Source: Tetmemena sp. SeJ-2015
Lineage: Eukaryota; Ciliophora; Spirotrichea; Sporadotrichida; Oxytrichidae
Assembly (NCBI GenBank): GCA_027382625.1
Contig: JAJKFJ010021713.1
Span: 40,078-104,077, forward strand
DNA: 64,000 nucleotides
Direction: 5' to 3'
The notes beneath the pieces were generated by a model. It saw only the letters and a program-made list of their open reading frames with translations, searched no databases and had not been told where the DNA came from. Positions 1 through 14,215 of the stretch are shown here, in pieces. Positions within the stretch are counted from its first letter, which is position 1. Every line of letters begins with the position of its first letter. A program made the position numbers and the translations under genes.

Positions 1-496
1 AACCAACTCAATAACCTGGTCTGTACTATGAATATGTATCCTGAGGTAAGAAAGAAATCTGAGACACTTAAGATTAAGAAAATATCCTTCATCTTCTTTC
101 TACTTACCAATGTTGGTTAACAATTTCTCATTCTGATAGTGATTATTTTTTAGGAAAAAGGAAAGATGAGTTCTACAAAAGTTATGGAAGACTAAATGAT
201 CTTCAATTAAGATGACGGCCTGATAAGTGATAAGGCACTAACTATGTCGGAAAAGATATGTAAGAAGCATTTAATTAATTCAAGCAGTGCAATAATGATA
301 GTAACATCCCAATCACTTTAAATTTTCATTCCCTAATTCAAATAATTTAGGCCAAAGAACAGGACTCAAGCAGCTTCTATTCAGCTTAAATGTAGATCAA
401 AATGTTGTGGAATTGATGAATAATGACATGAAACTTGGACTCATATTAGAAAAGAAGCTTGTCGAACTTATCAAAAACGCCTAGACCTCTGAATGA
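1..496 (+). CDS. 3' end of an unknown gene (partial)
   Basis: The window opens inside a + strand gene. Bases 1-45 form an open exon ending in a GTAAG donor, and an acceptor TTTTTTAG follows near 153. The next exon reads in frame with TAA/TAG as Gln (MSSTKVMEDQ... then MSEKICKKHLINSS). Another GT...AG interval (about 311-350) lies before the final exon, which encodes a helical segment (NVDQNVVELMNNDMKLGLIL) and ends ...KNAQTSE at a TGA at 494-496. One exon junction is out of phase as I read it, so an unrecognised IES or single-base indel is likely. No domain is recognised and the 5' end lies outside the window. Confidence 0.5.
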
Positions 497-828
497 AAGA
501 ATATAAGATTAAATCATCCTGTTTGAATAAAGTATGATAATCAGTGTATTTTAGCTTTATTTTAAAATCAAAAGAAGTTAATTTTTTAGAAGCCATTATA
601 TATAGTTACTAATTAAAAGTTATTATTATTGCAATAATAAGGCTTATGAATAAGAAGAGTTGATTTGTTTTATTCTTTCAATATTAATTCTAATCCTTCG
701 CTATTAAATATGTCAGAGAGCGACAACGAGTAAGATATTTTGAAGTCTCAAACTTCTAGTTACAAATATTTTACAGATGTAAAATTTTTCTAATATACTA
801 AAATTGTAAATTGTCTATATCAATAACT
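497..828. other. Spacer, 3'-to-3' intergenic
   Basis: AT-rich interval between two converging gene ends (TGA at 494-496 on + and at 829-831 on -). I see no coding signal, RNA gene or repeat in it. Confidence 0.5.
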
Positions 829-3800
829 TCAGTACATTCTTTAGGACTGATTGATAGAGCTGAGAGCTTTCTTCAGGAGATCATCAATGCTTTTAACGTA
901 TTTTTTGAGGTAAGGGTCTGCTTCCTTCCCCTTGATTTCTGCTTCTTCTATTTCTCTAAATGCCGCAGTTCTCAGCTCATAGAGCTCTAGTCTTTAACGC
1001 TCTGTCAACGGCTGCCCTGCTTAATAACCATGGAAACCGTGAATATATTTGTTAATAGAAAATAATTATAAAATGAATGCTGCTCTAGTCTTGAAGTGAA
1101 AATTGAGAGTTGTTTCTTTGTTTCTACTATTAAAGATACTCTTAAAGTTTAAATTTTATGTTTTGAAGAAGGTATTTGAGACTAAGATGATATTTAAGAG
1201 AGATTATTTTGACTATGCCTTTAATAGTGCTGCATCTTTTTCATAGAGGGAATGCTTTCCTACTGATTAGTATAGCTCTCGTTCAGGTTTCTCTCTGATT
1301 CATTAGAGAATTAAATATTCGCCATCATGCTTTGATTCCCTTGCATTTGGTTTTAAGACATCATAGACCTGTCATTAAAGCTTCCATGCCTCATACCTTA
1401 TTTCTAATTAATGTAACCTGCTTAAGGGCAATTGCCTCTCTCTTGATTTTATTCTCTCTTTTATTAATTCACAAAGCTTTGATCGTTTCTATAAGGTGGT
1501 GGCGATCTCGAACTTTGCATTCTCATAGAATCTTCCAGACAGAATTTCGCCTCTCCAAGATCTTTTTAGCACTTTTATAACTGTCTGCCTATTGTTTTCA
1601 GAGCATTAACTAGTTCTGAAATCATCAGTTCTAGGCATTCCTGGATTTGGCTTTCTTGCTATGCTTCTTATCCAGAGCACTACTCTCTAATGTCTGCAAT
1701 TCTTCTAAGCACCTATGTTAAGAATTCGCTCTGTAAACTTCTGGTTTGATTGGAGTTCAGTTCCTCAACTACAAAGTCAATCTATTAGAGATGTCTTATC
1801 TATCTGTTCTTTGCTTGCAAATTGTGATGACCTTTGATTTCCTGAATTTGAGAGAGGTATTGACCATTCAACTTCTCAAGGGTAGCATTCTCATTTTGAA
1901 GCAAATAGAGCTTTTACTTCAAGTGATACTGCTCCTCCTCTTTTTCTTGGAGTTTTGCCTGTGCTTCCAAAGTTAGTTTTCGCTCTTTGGAAATCTCAGC
2001 CTTGATTCTTTGGTACATGTCGAACCAAAATTTGCTGTTCCCTAGTTCTTCAGTCGTCTCCAAACCCTCGTGCATCAACCCAAGATGAGATTAATTGTGG
2101 ATCTTGCCAGGAAATACTAAGAATAATAACATGAAATGAGAGGAAGTTCAAATTGATCCTACTCAGTCTCCAAATCTTGATAAACTTGCGAGATGTTGAC
2201 TTGAGGTATCTGTATTACAGACTTTTAGTGCTTGCCTGAAAACATAGGCTATGCTTGATTAATTTGAGACTAGCTTTAATCATTTATCTGAATGTAAGAC
2301 AAGCTTTTATTGATTTTAGGTGTGGTCCTATCTTGATTCATTTAGTGCTATAAGTCTTTCTATGAACTCACCCTTCCATATTGATAAGATTCGATTGTGT
2401 TCATTTGCTGCATTTTATTGAGAGGAGACTTTAGAATCGCTATCTCTCGTGATTGAATAGTTTGATGCAACTCTTCTAGCTTATTGTTTATCAAAGAAGC
2501 TATTTCCAAATCTAATTAAAACTTTAGATATCTCACATATCAAAATCTTGATCCTTCCTTGATTAACTCTATTAACTTCTCAAAAGTCTTAAAATTTCTT
2601 CGTAATACACTTAATGGCTCAAGTTATTTTCTTCTTGCTTTTTCTATTCCTTCTTTTACTCGAATTCAGCTTGAGTTCCTTAGTTTCTAGTTAACTTCTT
2701 TGCTTTTTGCTTTTTCAACTCTTGAACTTATAAGAAAACTTCCTCTAAGCTTTGCTTGATAGTCTAATTCTAGTCCGAAAGAATCTTATTAGTGTCAAAC
2801 TTCCTCTCAATACTAGCAAATTAGTTATTGATTGAGACTTATCCCAATTCTAGCAACTCTCTTACAGAGTTGATGATCTCTTACTCCTCAAGCATCGCTT
2901 AGTTCTACCTTACTTATTGCTGTCTATAATTGCTTCTGTCCTCTCTCAGCTTCATTATCTTAGCCATGAGTTACTTTTCTTTCATCTCTTTCGCTTGAAG
3001 CTCTTACTAGAGATGGTAAATGTTCTGATGGAGTTCTTGATTCTGAGCTAAGTTATCATCCAAGCTCAAGGAGATCTAATCAATCTGGGTTGACATCTTA
3101 GTCTTCAAGGAGTTAATTTCCTTATCCTTGAGTTTGAGCTATTCATTCAAAGTTTAAGTAAGGTCACGGATAACTTTGGTGTGCTCTACTTCTGTGTTCC
3201 TCTTGTCCTCCATAAATTTGATAACAAAAAATTGATCATCACTACTTAATTTAAGCTCTAGTTCTTTTCTATCACTTTCTTCATTCGCTCTAATGTTATT
3301 GAGAGATAATTGCTTTGATTCAACTGAGTCCTTCAATCTTTCGTTTTCATTTACTAACTTCTTAACTAGAGTTAACATTTAGCTGCCACTCATTACTTTA
3401 CTAGGTCCATTAGATCCATCTATACCGTAGCTGTCTCCATAGTAGCTAATGAGTTCTCTCTCAACCTCTTAGAATTTAATAAGCTGTATTTGTCCTATTG
3501 ACTTAGAATCTCTGAGTTCTTAATTTTCTTTGCCCATTTACTTAATGACTGCTTCTACTTCTTTCTCCATCTCCTCAATTTTGCGTTCTTTAGTATCCAT
3601 TTCTTCAATCCTCTTTCTCTACTCTTCATGCAAAGCCTACTCTGCCTTTTAAACTTGCAAATTCTTCGCATTCACCTCTTCCACTCTTCTCTAGTCAGAC
3701 TGAAGGATCTTTTGCTTGAGTGAGCATATTTCAGTTTTCAAATCTAAGATCTCATTCTGAGCATGTGATTGCTGCAAATTGAGAGCAAGCTAAGACTGTA

Positions 3801-6800
3801 TCTTTTAAGAGAGCAGCTCAAAATTATCTGTTAGTTGTTACTGGAGATAGATCTGATTGCTTTAATGCTATTGGCCATCAGAGATAGAGTTGCTATTGTT
3901 GTTCTTATTCTATGAGAGAGGGAGGGTTTGAGAATACTCGAAAGAGGCTGATGAGTTTAAGTTAGCTACTTGATTGGTAGTTAAGTTTTGAATTAGGTCC
4001 TTTATAGAAGAGGCATCAAATTCTATGGTCTAGAAAGTGCTTTGAAGTTTATCCACGAAGGAGAAAAGAACATCCTTCTTTATGAAATTTGACTGGTATT
4101 CCTCCACTTTTCGTTTCAGCTTTTCATTTTCAAACTGCAAGTCTCTGAATCTCTTACTATCCACAGCGGCTACTTGCTCATTCATAGTACTTTTAAACAG
4201 GTAGTCTCGAGGCATAGGGCTGCCCTAGTTATCTGATTGAGTCAGATCAAAATGTTAAACTCATTTAAAAATATAGCAGATTATTATTCAAGTACTACTT
4301 TTGAAAATTAAAGGGTCCAGTTGAGCCACCACCATTTATTTAAGTAGTGTGCTGCAAAATGATTAATCCCTCTTGTCCTTCAGGCTGCTAATTAAAATCT
4401 ATGTGGTTGAAATTAGAGTCCAATCTAGAGTCTCCTAGGTTTATATCTCCAGAGGTATTTAGCTGCTAGTCAATCTCACTTTGAGATATTCCAAGAGTTT
4501 ACTTTAGCTAAGCCTGAGTTTACGCCAAGAGAGATTTATTATATTAGCAATAAATATACAATACTTTTTGATGCATCATACTTAAAATATATATGATAAA
4601 CTTGCCCTAAATATTATTTTGTGTATAGATATATAAAATTTATATTGCAAATATTAGTAGTCTCCTTTAAGTTGCTCTTGCTCCCTCATAATTTCTGAAA
4701 GGATCTTCGACTAGCATTCAAGTCTTAGCTTAGCATCAGAGATCTCATACTGCTGTTTCTTTTCCTTCTCCTCAAGCTGCAGTTTAATTTCTTCTATCAT
4801 GCTTTCTGAAAACAAAGCATCCTTTATCATCCTTACCTTTAGTGGAAAAAATCATAAGCAAATATAAATGATAAATTGAATTTCAAATATCTATATTTTT
4901 GTGTCTGCTTATCACTATATATAAAAGCTGTCTAAACAAAATCCATCCTTCATTGGTTTAATCTCCATCTGGAGGGCCACCAGCCTAGACTACCTCACAG
5001 GTTTTAATGAATTTAGAATTGCCAGTCAGATATATCATCTTATTAATAAATAAAATTTGAAATAATAAAATCAAACATATAAAATTAAATCTGTCCATCA
5101 CTTTTGTGGATAGCTTCATCTTAACCAGGATTTTCGTTGTTCTCCAGCTGAACTAGAAAAGACTTTCTTGTAGCACTCACCTTCTCCATGACTAAATTAT
5201 AGAGCTAATTGATTTCTTTCAAATCGCTTTCGACAGAAGAAAAGAAACTTGCCATGATCTTAAAATTCCTCTCAAGTATGAATGCTGATGATAGAGGATC
5301 CTTAAGTTGCTTTGTGCCTGGCACAACACTCTTAGGTATTTATATCCTCGTCATTTACGGCGTATTTATGAGCATATTTTGCTTTTAGTTGTTGGTTATA
5401 GGAGTCGCACCTTAATTGAACTTTGCTGAACTACCCTTATTCATCATACTCATTGTTGATTAATTTTGACTTCTCTTTTCCTCCTCCTTGGTAGAATTCC
5501 AGTTGGAGTCAATGACATTCATTTTCTCCAGCTCCTTGACATAAATCCAAGCTTTGTGCTTCTGAGTGTATTCCTTCACAAAAGCAGTGGAGTGGATCCA
5601 AGGCAGCATGGTTATCACCACATCCTCTCTCGTGAAGTAGGAATCTTCCAGATTGTTAATCAAGTAAGTATAGGCCCCTTCTATCCACTTCTCAGATTTG
5701 TTGTAGAGTGCTATCTTCACAGAATGTTTCAAAGTCCTTGTACAAGATGTCGCATTGATTGTTAAACTCTGCTATTCTCAAAGAAGAGAGCACTTAGTCT
5801 ATTTAGTTGAGTCTCACCTTTATGAACTCCATGATGCATCATTAAGTATAATATATGCAGATTCTTAAGAACACATCTATGTTGATATACTTATCGTCTG
5901 CTAAATGCTACTTCCTCTACACAATAGCCTAACCTCCTTTTAAGTTGGAGTTTTATTGCAAGTAACCTCCAAGTTTCTTAGTTCTTGGGTCAGAGAAGAC
6001 CATCTGATCTTCTAAAAATTCTTGAAAAGGAGTGTCAAAATTTTGAAAATGCTCTGTAGTGTTAAAACCCTCTTCAGCCATTATATTGAGAAATAGACTT
6101 TTTGACTCATTGAAATTAATTACCACTCCGTTTTAGAATCTCTATTGTCCTTCGCAATTTATATCTGGAAGGAAGGGAGTTCCTGTTGTTTCTTAAAGTA
6201 TGGACAAGCTTCAAATATATTCTAAGTGAGTCTATTGATTCTAGTTATTTCTCAAATAACAAGTCGCTCTTCTTATCTCTGTTTCTATTTAAGCCTTTTT
6301 GAATATGAATACCGCAAAATATCAAAAAGGTTCTGAAGCGTTCGTGGATAGGCTCATAGTTTATAAGACTCTTAATAAAATCTTACAAAAGGGCTTCTGC
6401 TATTCTTTTAACTCCGAACCTTACTAAAAACCATTGGATTACGAAATCCCGCAAACTCTAGATAGGCTTCCCTTCTTTAAACTCCTCCATATCCGTTTTA
6501 ATTTTGTCTATGTAAATTAGGTTGATTAGTCCTTGTACCCATTCTTTAGCTTGGACGACTGCCTTAGCTCCAGAGCTCATTATAGTCTTTGCTGCCGTTT
6601 ATTAGCTAATCATGCTTCCCTAATTTTAAGTCTTTTGTTCCACTTTAGTAGTTGGAATCTTCTTCTGGCTTGTACCGTTTATTACATCTTCAAAGATGGT
6701 GGCCATTTTAGTTACAGGAGGTTTGGGTCTAGTATGATACTTCATTCGATATATAGTAAGAAGAATTAAATTAATTTCATCTTTTCTTCTTGATCCATTC

Positions 6801-9692
6801 TGCACTGGATCTCCTTCTCAGCCATCTTCTTAGAAGTTAACTTGGTAAGTTGATCTTCAAGCTTTTTGAATTGCTCTTTTTTCTTTCTCAATCTGTCCAT
6901 AGCCTATAACTTCTCTTTTGTCTCCTTTTCAAGTTCATCATTAAGGAGCTTCTACCTGGAAGAATAGAGTGTCTCTAGATGGTTATCTTGCTAGTAGTTA
7001 GTTGCCTCAATTTTCTCTTTGATTGCATCCGACAGCTTGCAGATCTCTTAATTATCCAGATAAGCCTTTTACAGTTACTCATGGGATTTTCTCTTTAGGT
7101 GCTCTAGTTCCTACTCTAACTCATCTATCTTTTGCTTAGCTGTGAGTATTAAGACACTCATAAGAAAAAAGATTGTGATGATCTTGTTCTCTTAGCATTA
7201 GGCAAAGTCATAAAACTCTTCCAGGATCTTCGCTTATTTCAGAGCCAGTTCTGAATCCTGAATCTGCAACTCACACTTTGTCTTGTGGAACTCAGTCAGC
7301 AGTTGCTCTTCAGAGATTTTGCCTCTTCCAAAGAGATCATACTCCTTCAGTCCTTTGTTGTCTTTAATTATTCTGAGGGCTTCTATGAAGTTTACAACCT
7401 GAGATTTCAGTTTCTGAGATTCCAAGTTTACCTTTTCTTAAGTTTCCCTTAATTTCCAACTGAATTGTTACACAAGGTCTACAGTCCCATTCATGACAAA
7501 ATATGTAAAATTGTCTTCTCTTTAATAAAATGAGGTTGAATAACAGCTCTATAAATATGGACTCTTTCTAGTGAATTTTGAGCTTTTTCTAGATAAAAGA
7601 GGCCATAATTTGTTAGAGAGAAGTTTAATCCTTTACTATGATTTCGTTAAATCCATCTATATCGTCCTCTGTAAGCTGGGTTATTAACTATATTCTCTCC
7701 TTGTTTATTCCTTGCTCCACTTTTATAGAAATAAAAGTTAAAGGTAATTAAAACTTGAAACTGAAGTAGGCTTGCAATTTAGTCTCGCATATCGCCCACA
7801 TCAAATTCTTAATTTCTTTGGCCTTCCCTAAACTTACTTTCCAAAAGCATATCGCCGGAAAATTTGATAGGAATTGGTTCACTTGATTGCAAGTTACTGG
7901 TAGATCGATAACCATTTAGTTTTTTTTAGAGAGTCTAATTGCTAGCACCTTACGCTTTGGAAATTCTAAGCTCCTTCTCGATAGTTTGCTCAACTACCCT
8001 ATTCAAATAGTAGTCCTCATTTTGAGCTGAAAAAGGATTCGCTTTTTAATCAGATTAGGTGTGCTAGAAGATACCACCGCCATAATTAGTTGGCTAACTT
8101 GGTTGACTATAAAATTTAATTCTTTATTGCACTTACCGACGACCCATTTGCTGAGAAATCTTAAATATGATTTTTATAAAAATATACTTTTTGAGAAGTT
8201 GATTGAAAATTGCTTCTTGGAGCTGCTGTCATATTCCTATAGATTTGTAAATTGGTATTCTTTTTCTTACATTTTACTTTGGAATAACTAATCTCTCAAG
8301 TCATTAGCTCTTGTTGTTTGATTGACTGTGTTCAGTAATTAACTTCTAGGAGCATCAAAAGGAGTTTGCCCTCTTTTCAAGTCCATTAAAGATCAGTAAT
8401 AATTTATTGCAAATACTTCTTAAGATGCAGTTCTTGGCATTCCAACTGAAGAGTTGACTTCTCTAGCAGTTCTAAAGCCTTAAACGCTTGCCAATCCTTC
8501 TCTGACCATATCTGTTTTCCACACTTTCGCCTTTTCGTTCTACCTTTTGTTCATGAGTTTGTTTATTAGGCCATTTTAGTGGTCTGACAGCAACTTAAAC
8601 ATCGCCTAGACCTCAGGGGCACGCCCATTCTCATCTCTGGCTGTTTATGGAACTCTTGAGATAGCAGCATTTTGAGGAGACTAGAAGTTACTCTGTAACT
8701 TAGGCACTTGAGGTTTCTGGCCTTGATTTGTTTGCTTAACCTTACTCGCTTATCAGAAAATAACTATCTCATATTTTAAATATACACTTAGTAATTGTAG
8801 AGAGAGCTTGCATCACTTTGGTTATCTATGATCTTATTATAGTCCCTTCTGATACTTTTGTTCATGTGATAAATTTCGTTCTCTGAAGATTCTGCATGCT
8901 GGCCTACGCTATCTGTGGACTAATCTACCATATTTTAGCCACCTTTTCGAAAAGTTTAGCCCTCTCTCTCTTCTTTATAAATTAAAATTGTGCGTTCTTA
9001 TTAACTTTAATTGTATCTTAAGAGAGTATATTCTTATAGTCTTCAGTCATGTCCTGATAGATGTTTTCCTAATTTTCCTAAAGCAAAGAGTAAGCTTTAG
9101 TTAGTACTTGAAATAAGCTTACAAGAAACTTAATCATGAATTTGACGTCCTTGTACCAGACTGCATTTATTTTGAACACTCTTGCCACAAAACTAAAATA
9201 GTTTGAATTTCTTTAATACACGAAGATTCGAAAATACATAAGAAAAAAATGAAGAGTAAAATAAAGAAGCCTCATAAATATGACTTACTCCTTTTTGACT
9301 TGTTGCTGAGACATGTCCTTTATAAGATTCAGCTCATTAAGCAGAGCTTAGTTATTGTCCATTCTTAGAGCATCCTCCATGTCCTCGTTTTCCCTTACAC
9401 TTCCCTTACTTCCATGCAACATCAACGCCTCTAAAGTTATAGAGTTACAATTTTAAACCCAAGCTTCAATATTAACAGTATGCCTTCTTGTTTATATATT
9501 TCTTACATAACCTCAGTTTCTCTTAAGCAATTTATTTACAAGAATTTTTATTTATAGAGCAGACATTTTGAGCTCAGAGTTTTAAAGGAAAAATATAGCT
9601 GCCTTGAACTGCTTAGTCTCATTCCAGTTGTGAAAATTATTAGGCATGTAATCAAACTCCAAAGCATGTCGGCCGTGATGTCTCGATTTCAT
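829..9692 (-). CDS. Giant coiled-coil protein locus (possibly more than one gene)
   Basis: A long minus-strand coding tract whose frames are open only if TAA/TAG are Gln. The proposed start is ATG 9692-9690 (MKSRHHGRHALEFDYMPNNF) and the stop is TGA at 829-831 after ...INQSQRMY. Long heptad-like stretches rich in E, K, L and Q occur at about 6780-7440, 2550-4215 and 1000-2050, for example KKEQFKKLEDQLTKL and ERLKDSVESKQLS. A non-coiled helical block lies at about 6180-6560 (IQSLRDFVIQWFLVRFG). A Gly/Pro-containing stretch (CEVVQAGGPPDGDQ) lies near 4960. Many short GT-AG intervals and several frame jumps interrupt the tract. I treat it as one gene because readable protein continues across every gap without a clear terminator-plus-start pair, but an internal gene boundary (for instance near 6081, ATG of MAEEGFNTTEHF, or 4215) is possible. 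Family not recognised; a structural cytoskeletal or basal-body role is only a guess from the coiled coils. Confidence 0.55.
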
Positions 9693-9777
9693 AGTTTTTG
9701 CAATTATTTAAGTTCTATAAATTCATAAAAATCTTAAAATAAGTGCTTAGTATTCATGATGAGTAATTTAATGTATT

Positions 9778-12700
9778 TCATTAAGAAGGCATAATATATT
9801 TTTAGATGTCTTAAAGTTTCTTGTGCGAAAGAACACTTTTTTATAGTTTCATATATTTCTCAGTCTTGAGTAACTTGTATCTCTTAGCTAAGACCTCTGC
9901 ATTATTCATAATCTTTTGCTTCTTTTAAACTCTATTTTTGTTGGAAGTGCTCTGCATGCCTTTATCTTGCATGATGGATGGCTCATCTTCGAAATTAGAT
10001 TTTCTCAGACCTGTTAAATCCGGTTCTTCACTTAAAATCAGCTGCTTTTCACAAAAGCCACTCTCATCTTAAACTTAGCAGTTGGGATTGATTTAGATCT
10101 GAGTTTAGTCAAGTTAAATGCTTCCTATCTCAGTAGTATTTTCTTAATGCTGAGAGAGATGCTCCTAATTTTAGATTTAGATATGATTAGGCAAGCCATC
10201 TTAGTTTAGGCTTATAGTAGAGGAAGAAAGTCTTAACTTTTGTAACTGTAGTCTGGACTTTCTAACTTTTTCGTCTCTTTTCATTCCTGGCGCTTCTTTT
10301 CTATTAAAGTTACTGGAAAGTCTGATATCTTTCAAAAGCTTTTGACGCCGATTGTTTTTCGTCTTAAAAGCTGAGTCAGATATCTCAGTGTTGTTATATT
10401 TAAAAGTAAATGGGTGATTAAGTTCTATATAAATTAATGTTCACAGTCTTAAGCTTCTGAAGATATGTCTGGTTCTAATCTTTAATTAATTTGCAAGTAA
10501 ATATCTTACATAGATCTCTGGAAGCAACTATGACTGATTTAACTTGCTTCTAGAAGCTGAGGACCTATAAGTAAATTAGTGAACAACTATCTGTACTTTA
10601 TTAAACTTTTCTTAGAGCTGCTAAGACTGAGTTCTTCATTTGTTATGTTCAAGAGTTTGGCTCCCTTGGAATCCACTAGTGGCTAGTCGAATATTGATTG
10701 GTCCATATCGAACTCTTGTATAAACTTATTTTGGGGATAGAGAGGGAGGTATCTCTTCTTTGCAATTATATACCTTCCATCCTTCGTCTTTTTCACCTTT
10801 ATTTACAGACTTTGCTGTTACTACTTCTCTATTTGTAAGAAAGAAGAATCAAGAGCACCTGAATAACCTCCCCCTTCAGTATTTGTCTAAAGAGAAGGAC
10901 AAAATTCAAAAATAAGGACAAATAGCTTAAATTTAAAGGCAATTGGGAATGTTGTTGAATTTGTGAAGTGCTTGTCGCTTCTTTTTAAGGCTTGATAGGG
11001 GAGCTGCTGTAATTAAAAGTTTTCAGTTACTATTGGTATAAAGGGAAACCAACGAAATTAGTGCGCATCTCAGAAAGCTTTCTATCTTTCTTGAGTTCGA
11101 GAGCCTTTTAGTCTGGCACTGTCATACTTTGTAAAGTGAGAGAGAAATCTGTGATTGCAGATTAATAGGATGGGAGCGAAGATCTCGTTTGATTCAGATA
11201 CTGTGAGTTAAAAGTCTTAGAAGTTATGGTTGTTCTTTCCATTTTGTTTCTAGAGTCTGATCGATAAGGAATGGCTTTACTTCTGATTTAGTTCCCCATA
11301 ATTTCTTAATTGTTCCTGGAAATAGGTTACGAATCTCTGTATTCATAATACAGATAAACTACTTAAATTATGTATAGATGATCTTTATGAGTTGAAATCT
11401 TTTCATTATAATTATTGCCACTCTTAATCTCTGAGTCATAAAGCATATATGGAGATTAAAGATGGCTGTTCTTCTGATTATGCTGACTATCAGCAAAGTT
11501 CTTATACTACTTCTCATCAGGTTCTTGGCTTTTACTTATCTCATTATTCTTTTGAAGCTGATCACTCTAATTAGGTTAGTGATGATGCTGGTTCTTTGAA
11601 TCATGTCTCTTTTATCTGCCTTATCTGATCTGCTATCTAACGCAGTAAGGATCTATTTTAAAGTTTTGTAAGGTGTCTTAATAAAAAATTAAAGATGGTT
11701 TAATCTCTAGCCTGTTTCAGGTACTCTATAGTATTCCAAGAGCTGTTAGACCTGAACTCTTAATTATCTCTCAGCCTCATTATCATTTCACTCGTCTATT
11801 TTAGGTTTACTGACTGTCTTTATGAGTGCTCAGAACAAAAGTGATCGCTTGAGTATTCAGATGATGCCTCCATCAAATTAAAATATAAATTCACCTCTTA
11901 ATCAATTTATCAATTAACTCTCACATTAAAAATGTATAATGCTAAAATTAGGGAGTAAATATTTCTAAATTTATCAGGATTAAAATGAGGAAAAACTGGC
12001 AAGCTATGAAAAGTCTGGTTTTTAGAAGAGCAATTTCGTGCGAAGGTTTTATCGATAGCTCTTAGTCGAACTCATTAAAGTTGTATAAATTTGAGAGAGT
12101 TCTCTTGCACTTTCTATTGGTTTGCTTAAGATCTTCTTGCTCTATTGGACTTATTTAACTCCTTGTCTATTATAATCTTTGAGTAGGTTTGGTTTATTCC
12201 TTGGAGAAATTTGGCAAGATTAAGAGACAGCTAAATAAAATAGTATAAGCTTTAGTTTGCTGATTTCTCCTTAATTATTTAAGTATCTAGCTTGTCGAGG
12301 TGTCTGCGAAAGAAAGTTCTGCTATTTCTTACTTTTAACCTACTTAGTCTTTGGTTTTAGTAATTTAGTTCTATCTCTACTGGATCTTATCTTAGAAGTG
12401 GTAGGAGTTCCTTAGTCTTTGGTTTATCTGAGACCTTCTTTAATCAAGAGCAATTTCTACTTTTTAAGGTTGCTTATTGCTTCCTGGTATGATTACTGAT
12501 GAATTGTTGCTGGAAGGAATTTAAGTAGATTCTGAAAGTGCTTAAAGCGTGTCTACATTTGTTTTCATAATTCTCACCAAATAACTGCCAAGAGTGGCTT
12601 CTTAACTCAATCTCAAGGGCTCCTGATTTCTAACTTGAACCCTCTTTCTAATTTCAAAAGCCTATCTATCTTGCAAAGTTACCCTGGTGAAATCAGTTTC

Positions 12701-13484
12701 CTGCATCATCTCTTATCCCTTGGGAGAAAGTTAATTGTTCGTGGTAGTTCTTTGGTAACTGGGGTGCTGCTGAGTTGAGAAAAAGGTGTCCAGATGTGCA
12801 CCTTGAATAGCATGAACATTATATTCCTATTAATTTTGCTTCCCTTTTTCATTAGAAGCTACAAGTAGTGTGCTTGAGTCTTAGTCTTTTAAGGGTTTCT
12901 GTTCATTTTAAAAGCTTGCTTTAGTATCTTAGGCTCTAAATTTATCAAGGTTAATCCTCATTATCTTCATCATCCAGGCTTTAAAATTAAGAGTTATTTA
13001 TATATTGGCGTTTCCTTTATACCTAGAAAAAGCTGGACCTCCTAATATCTTGCGCTTGGGTTTACTTGTCATTAATTCTCGAATTTTTCAAGTCCTCAAC
13101 TGTAAGTTAGATAGAATAGCGTATCTTCTCCTTGCCTTTGATTTACGTGTGCTCACTGAAATTGTATACCTTGCTCTTAAGTTATTTTATTTTAGAGGCG
13201 AATGTCATATCCTAGAGGGACTATTGGTTAACTTAAGGGGTTTGAGAAGCAAGCATCTAGGTGTCAGTTTGAGGAGAGGTCTAATTTCTGGTTTTGTTTG
13301 TCTTCGAGCCTGGCCTCAAATCAATTAATTAGTAAATAAGATAAAGAGACTCAAGAAATTCTGCTAAGCATAGTTTTCTTGAACACTATCGGATCGAAAG
13401 CTGTCTATTATAAAAATTATACTTAATATAAAAATCTACTCTCTCTTTATTAGGACGGGATCCAGAGTGCTAAGATGAAAGCAT
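9778..13484 (-). CDS. Unknown Gln/Ser/Asn-rich protein
   Basis: Minus-strand coding tract with ciliate code. A candidate start is ATG 13484-13482 (MLSSQHSGSRPNKER) and the frame runs open to about 12955. After one frame jump it is open again from 12973 to about 11920, with dozens of TAA/TAG codons read as Gln (for example SSTLLVASNEKGKQNQQE and LSNLYNFNEFDQELSIKP). The final exon ends ...KKLQDIQKYIMPSQ at a TGA at 9778-9780. An intron-like GTAGAT...AATAG is visible near 13415-13450. The protein is low complexity and probably largely disordered, and I recognise no domain. The 107-aa plus-strand ORF at 13005-13328 is a shadow of this gene. Confidence 0.5.
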
Positions 13485-14197
13485 CAAATTTGAGTCTTGC
13501 CTGCTTATCCTTTAAGGAGATATTATAAAGTTAAGAAAATGACATTCAATTTTTAAATCAGTTAAAATAGAAAAATGAGTACTCAATTCAAATTTAATAA
13601 AACCCTTATTAAATGATGCCGAATTTCAATTTAAATCAGCTAAAATTAAAGTTTCTTTGGGGGGGGGGGGTTTTGAAGAAAATTTTTAAGAATAAATCAA
13701 AAAAAAAATTTTTTGGTTTTTGCTCCCTTTTTTTTTTCCTTTTTTAATTTTTTGAATTTTTAATTCAAATTTTAATCCTAATTATTAGTTAAGGAAGGTT
13801 TAAAAAAAAATTTTTAAATATTTTTCCTATTGAAAAAAACTTAAAGTGATTTTTTAAAAAGTACGATTTTTTTAAAACACAATTTTTATTTAAGCCCCAA
13901 AAAAAAGAGTTAAAAAATTTACTTTTTCCCTTTTAATGATGAATTAAATTTTGGTCTTATCAAAATGCTGTACTATTTAAAAATTGCACTTTAAGTTGTT
14001 TTGCAATAGCGAAAAATTAGCTTAAAATATAGATTTTATTTAGTTGCAGTTGACCTCTAACTAACTGAATTAGGATTAAAATTTGAAGCCTTAGAAGCTC
14101 GAACAAGCCTCTATAACTGGAAAAATAAGATTTAGGAGCGAAAACTATCCTATAAAGGTATTTTTTCTGACCTTTATTCATTATAAAATTTTACTGT

Positions 14198-14215
14198 CGA
14201 GGAAAGGCCCCCCCC
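14198..14215 (+). repeat. Repeat end CGAGGAAAGG+C8, copy 1
   Basis: CGAGGAAAGG followed by eight C. The same 18 bases recur at 15051-15069 (with nine C). Each lies roughly 550-620 bp downstream of a G run, so the pair could mark the ends of two related elements. Confidence 0.6.

Noticed and set aside
13005..13328. 107-aa plus-strand ORF without an ATG start
   Set aside because: The minus strand of the same bases is a continuous ciliate-code frame linked to the 9778-13484 gene, so this is a shadow.
13902..13910. CCCCAAAA near 13900 as a telomere-like repeat
   Set aside because: A single unit inside a homopolymer-rich region, without repetition; chance occurrence is likely.
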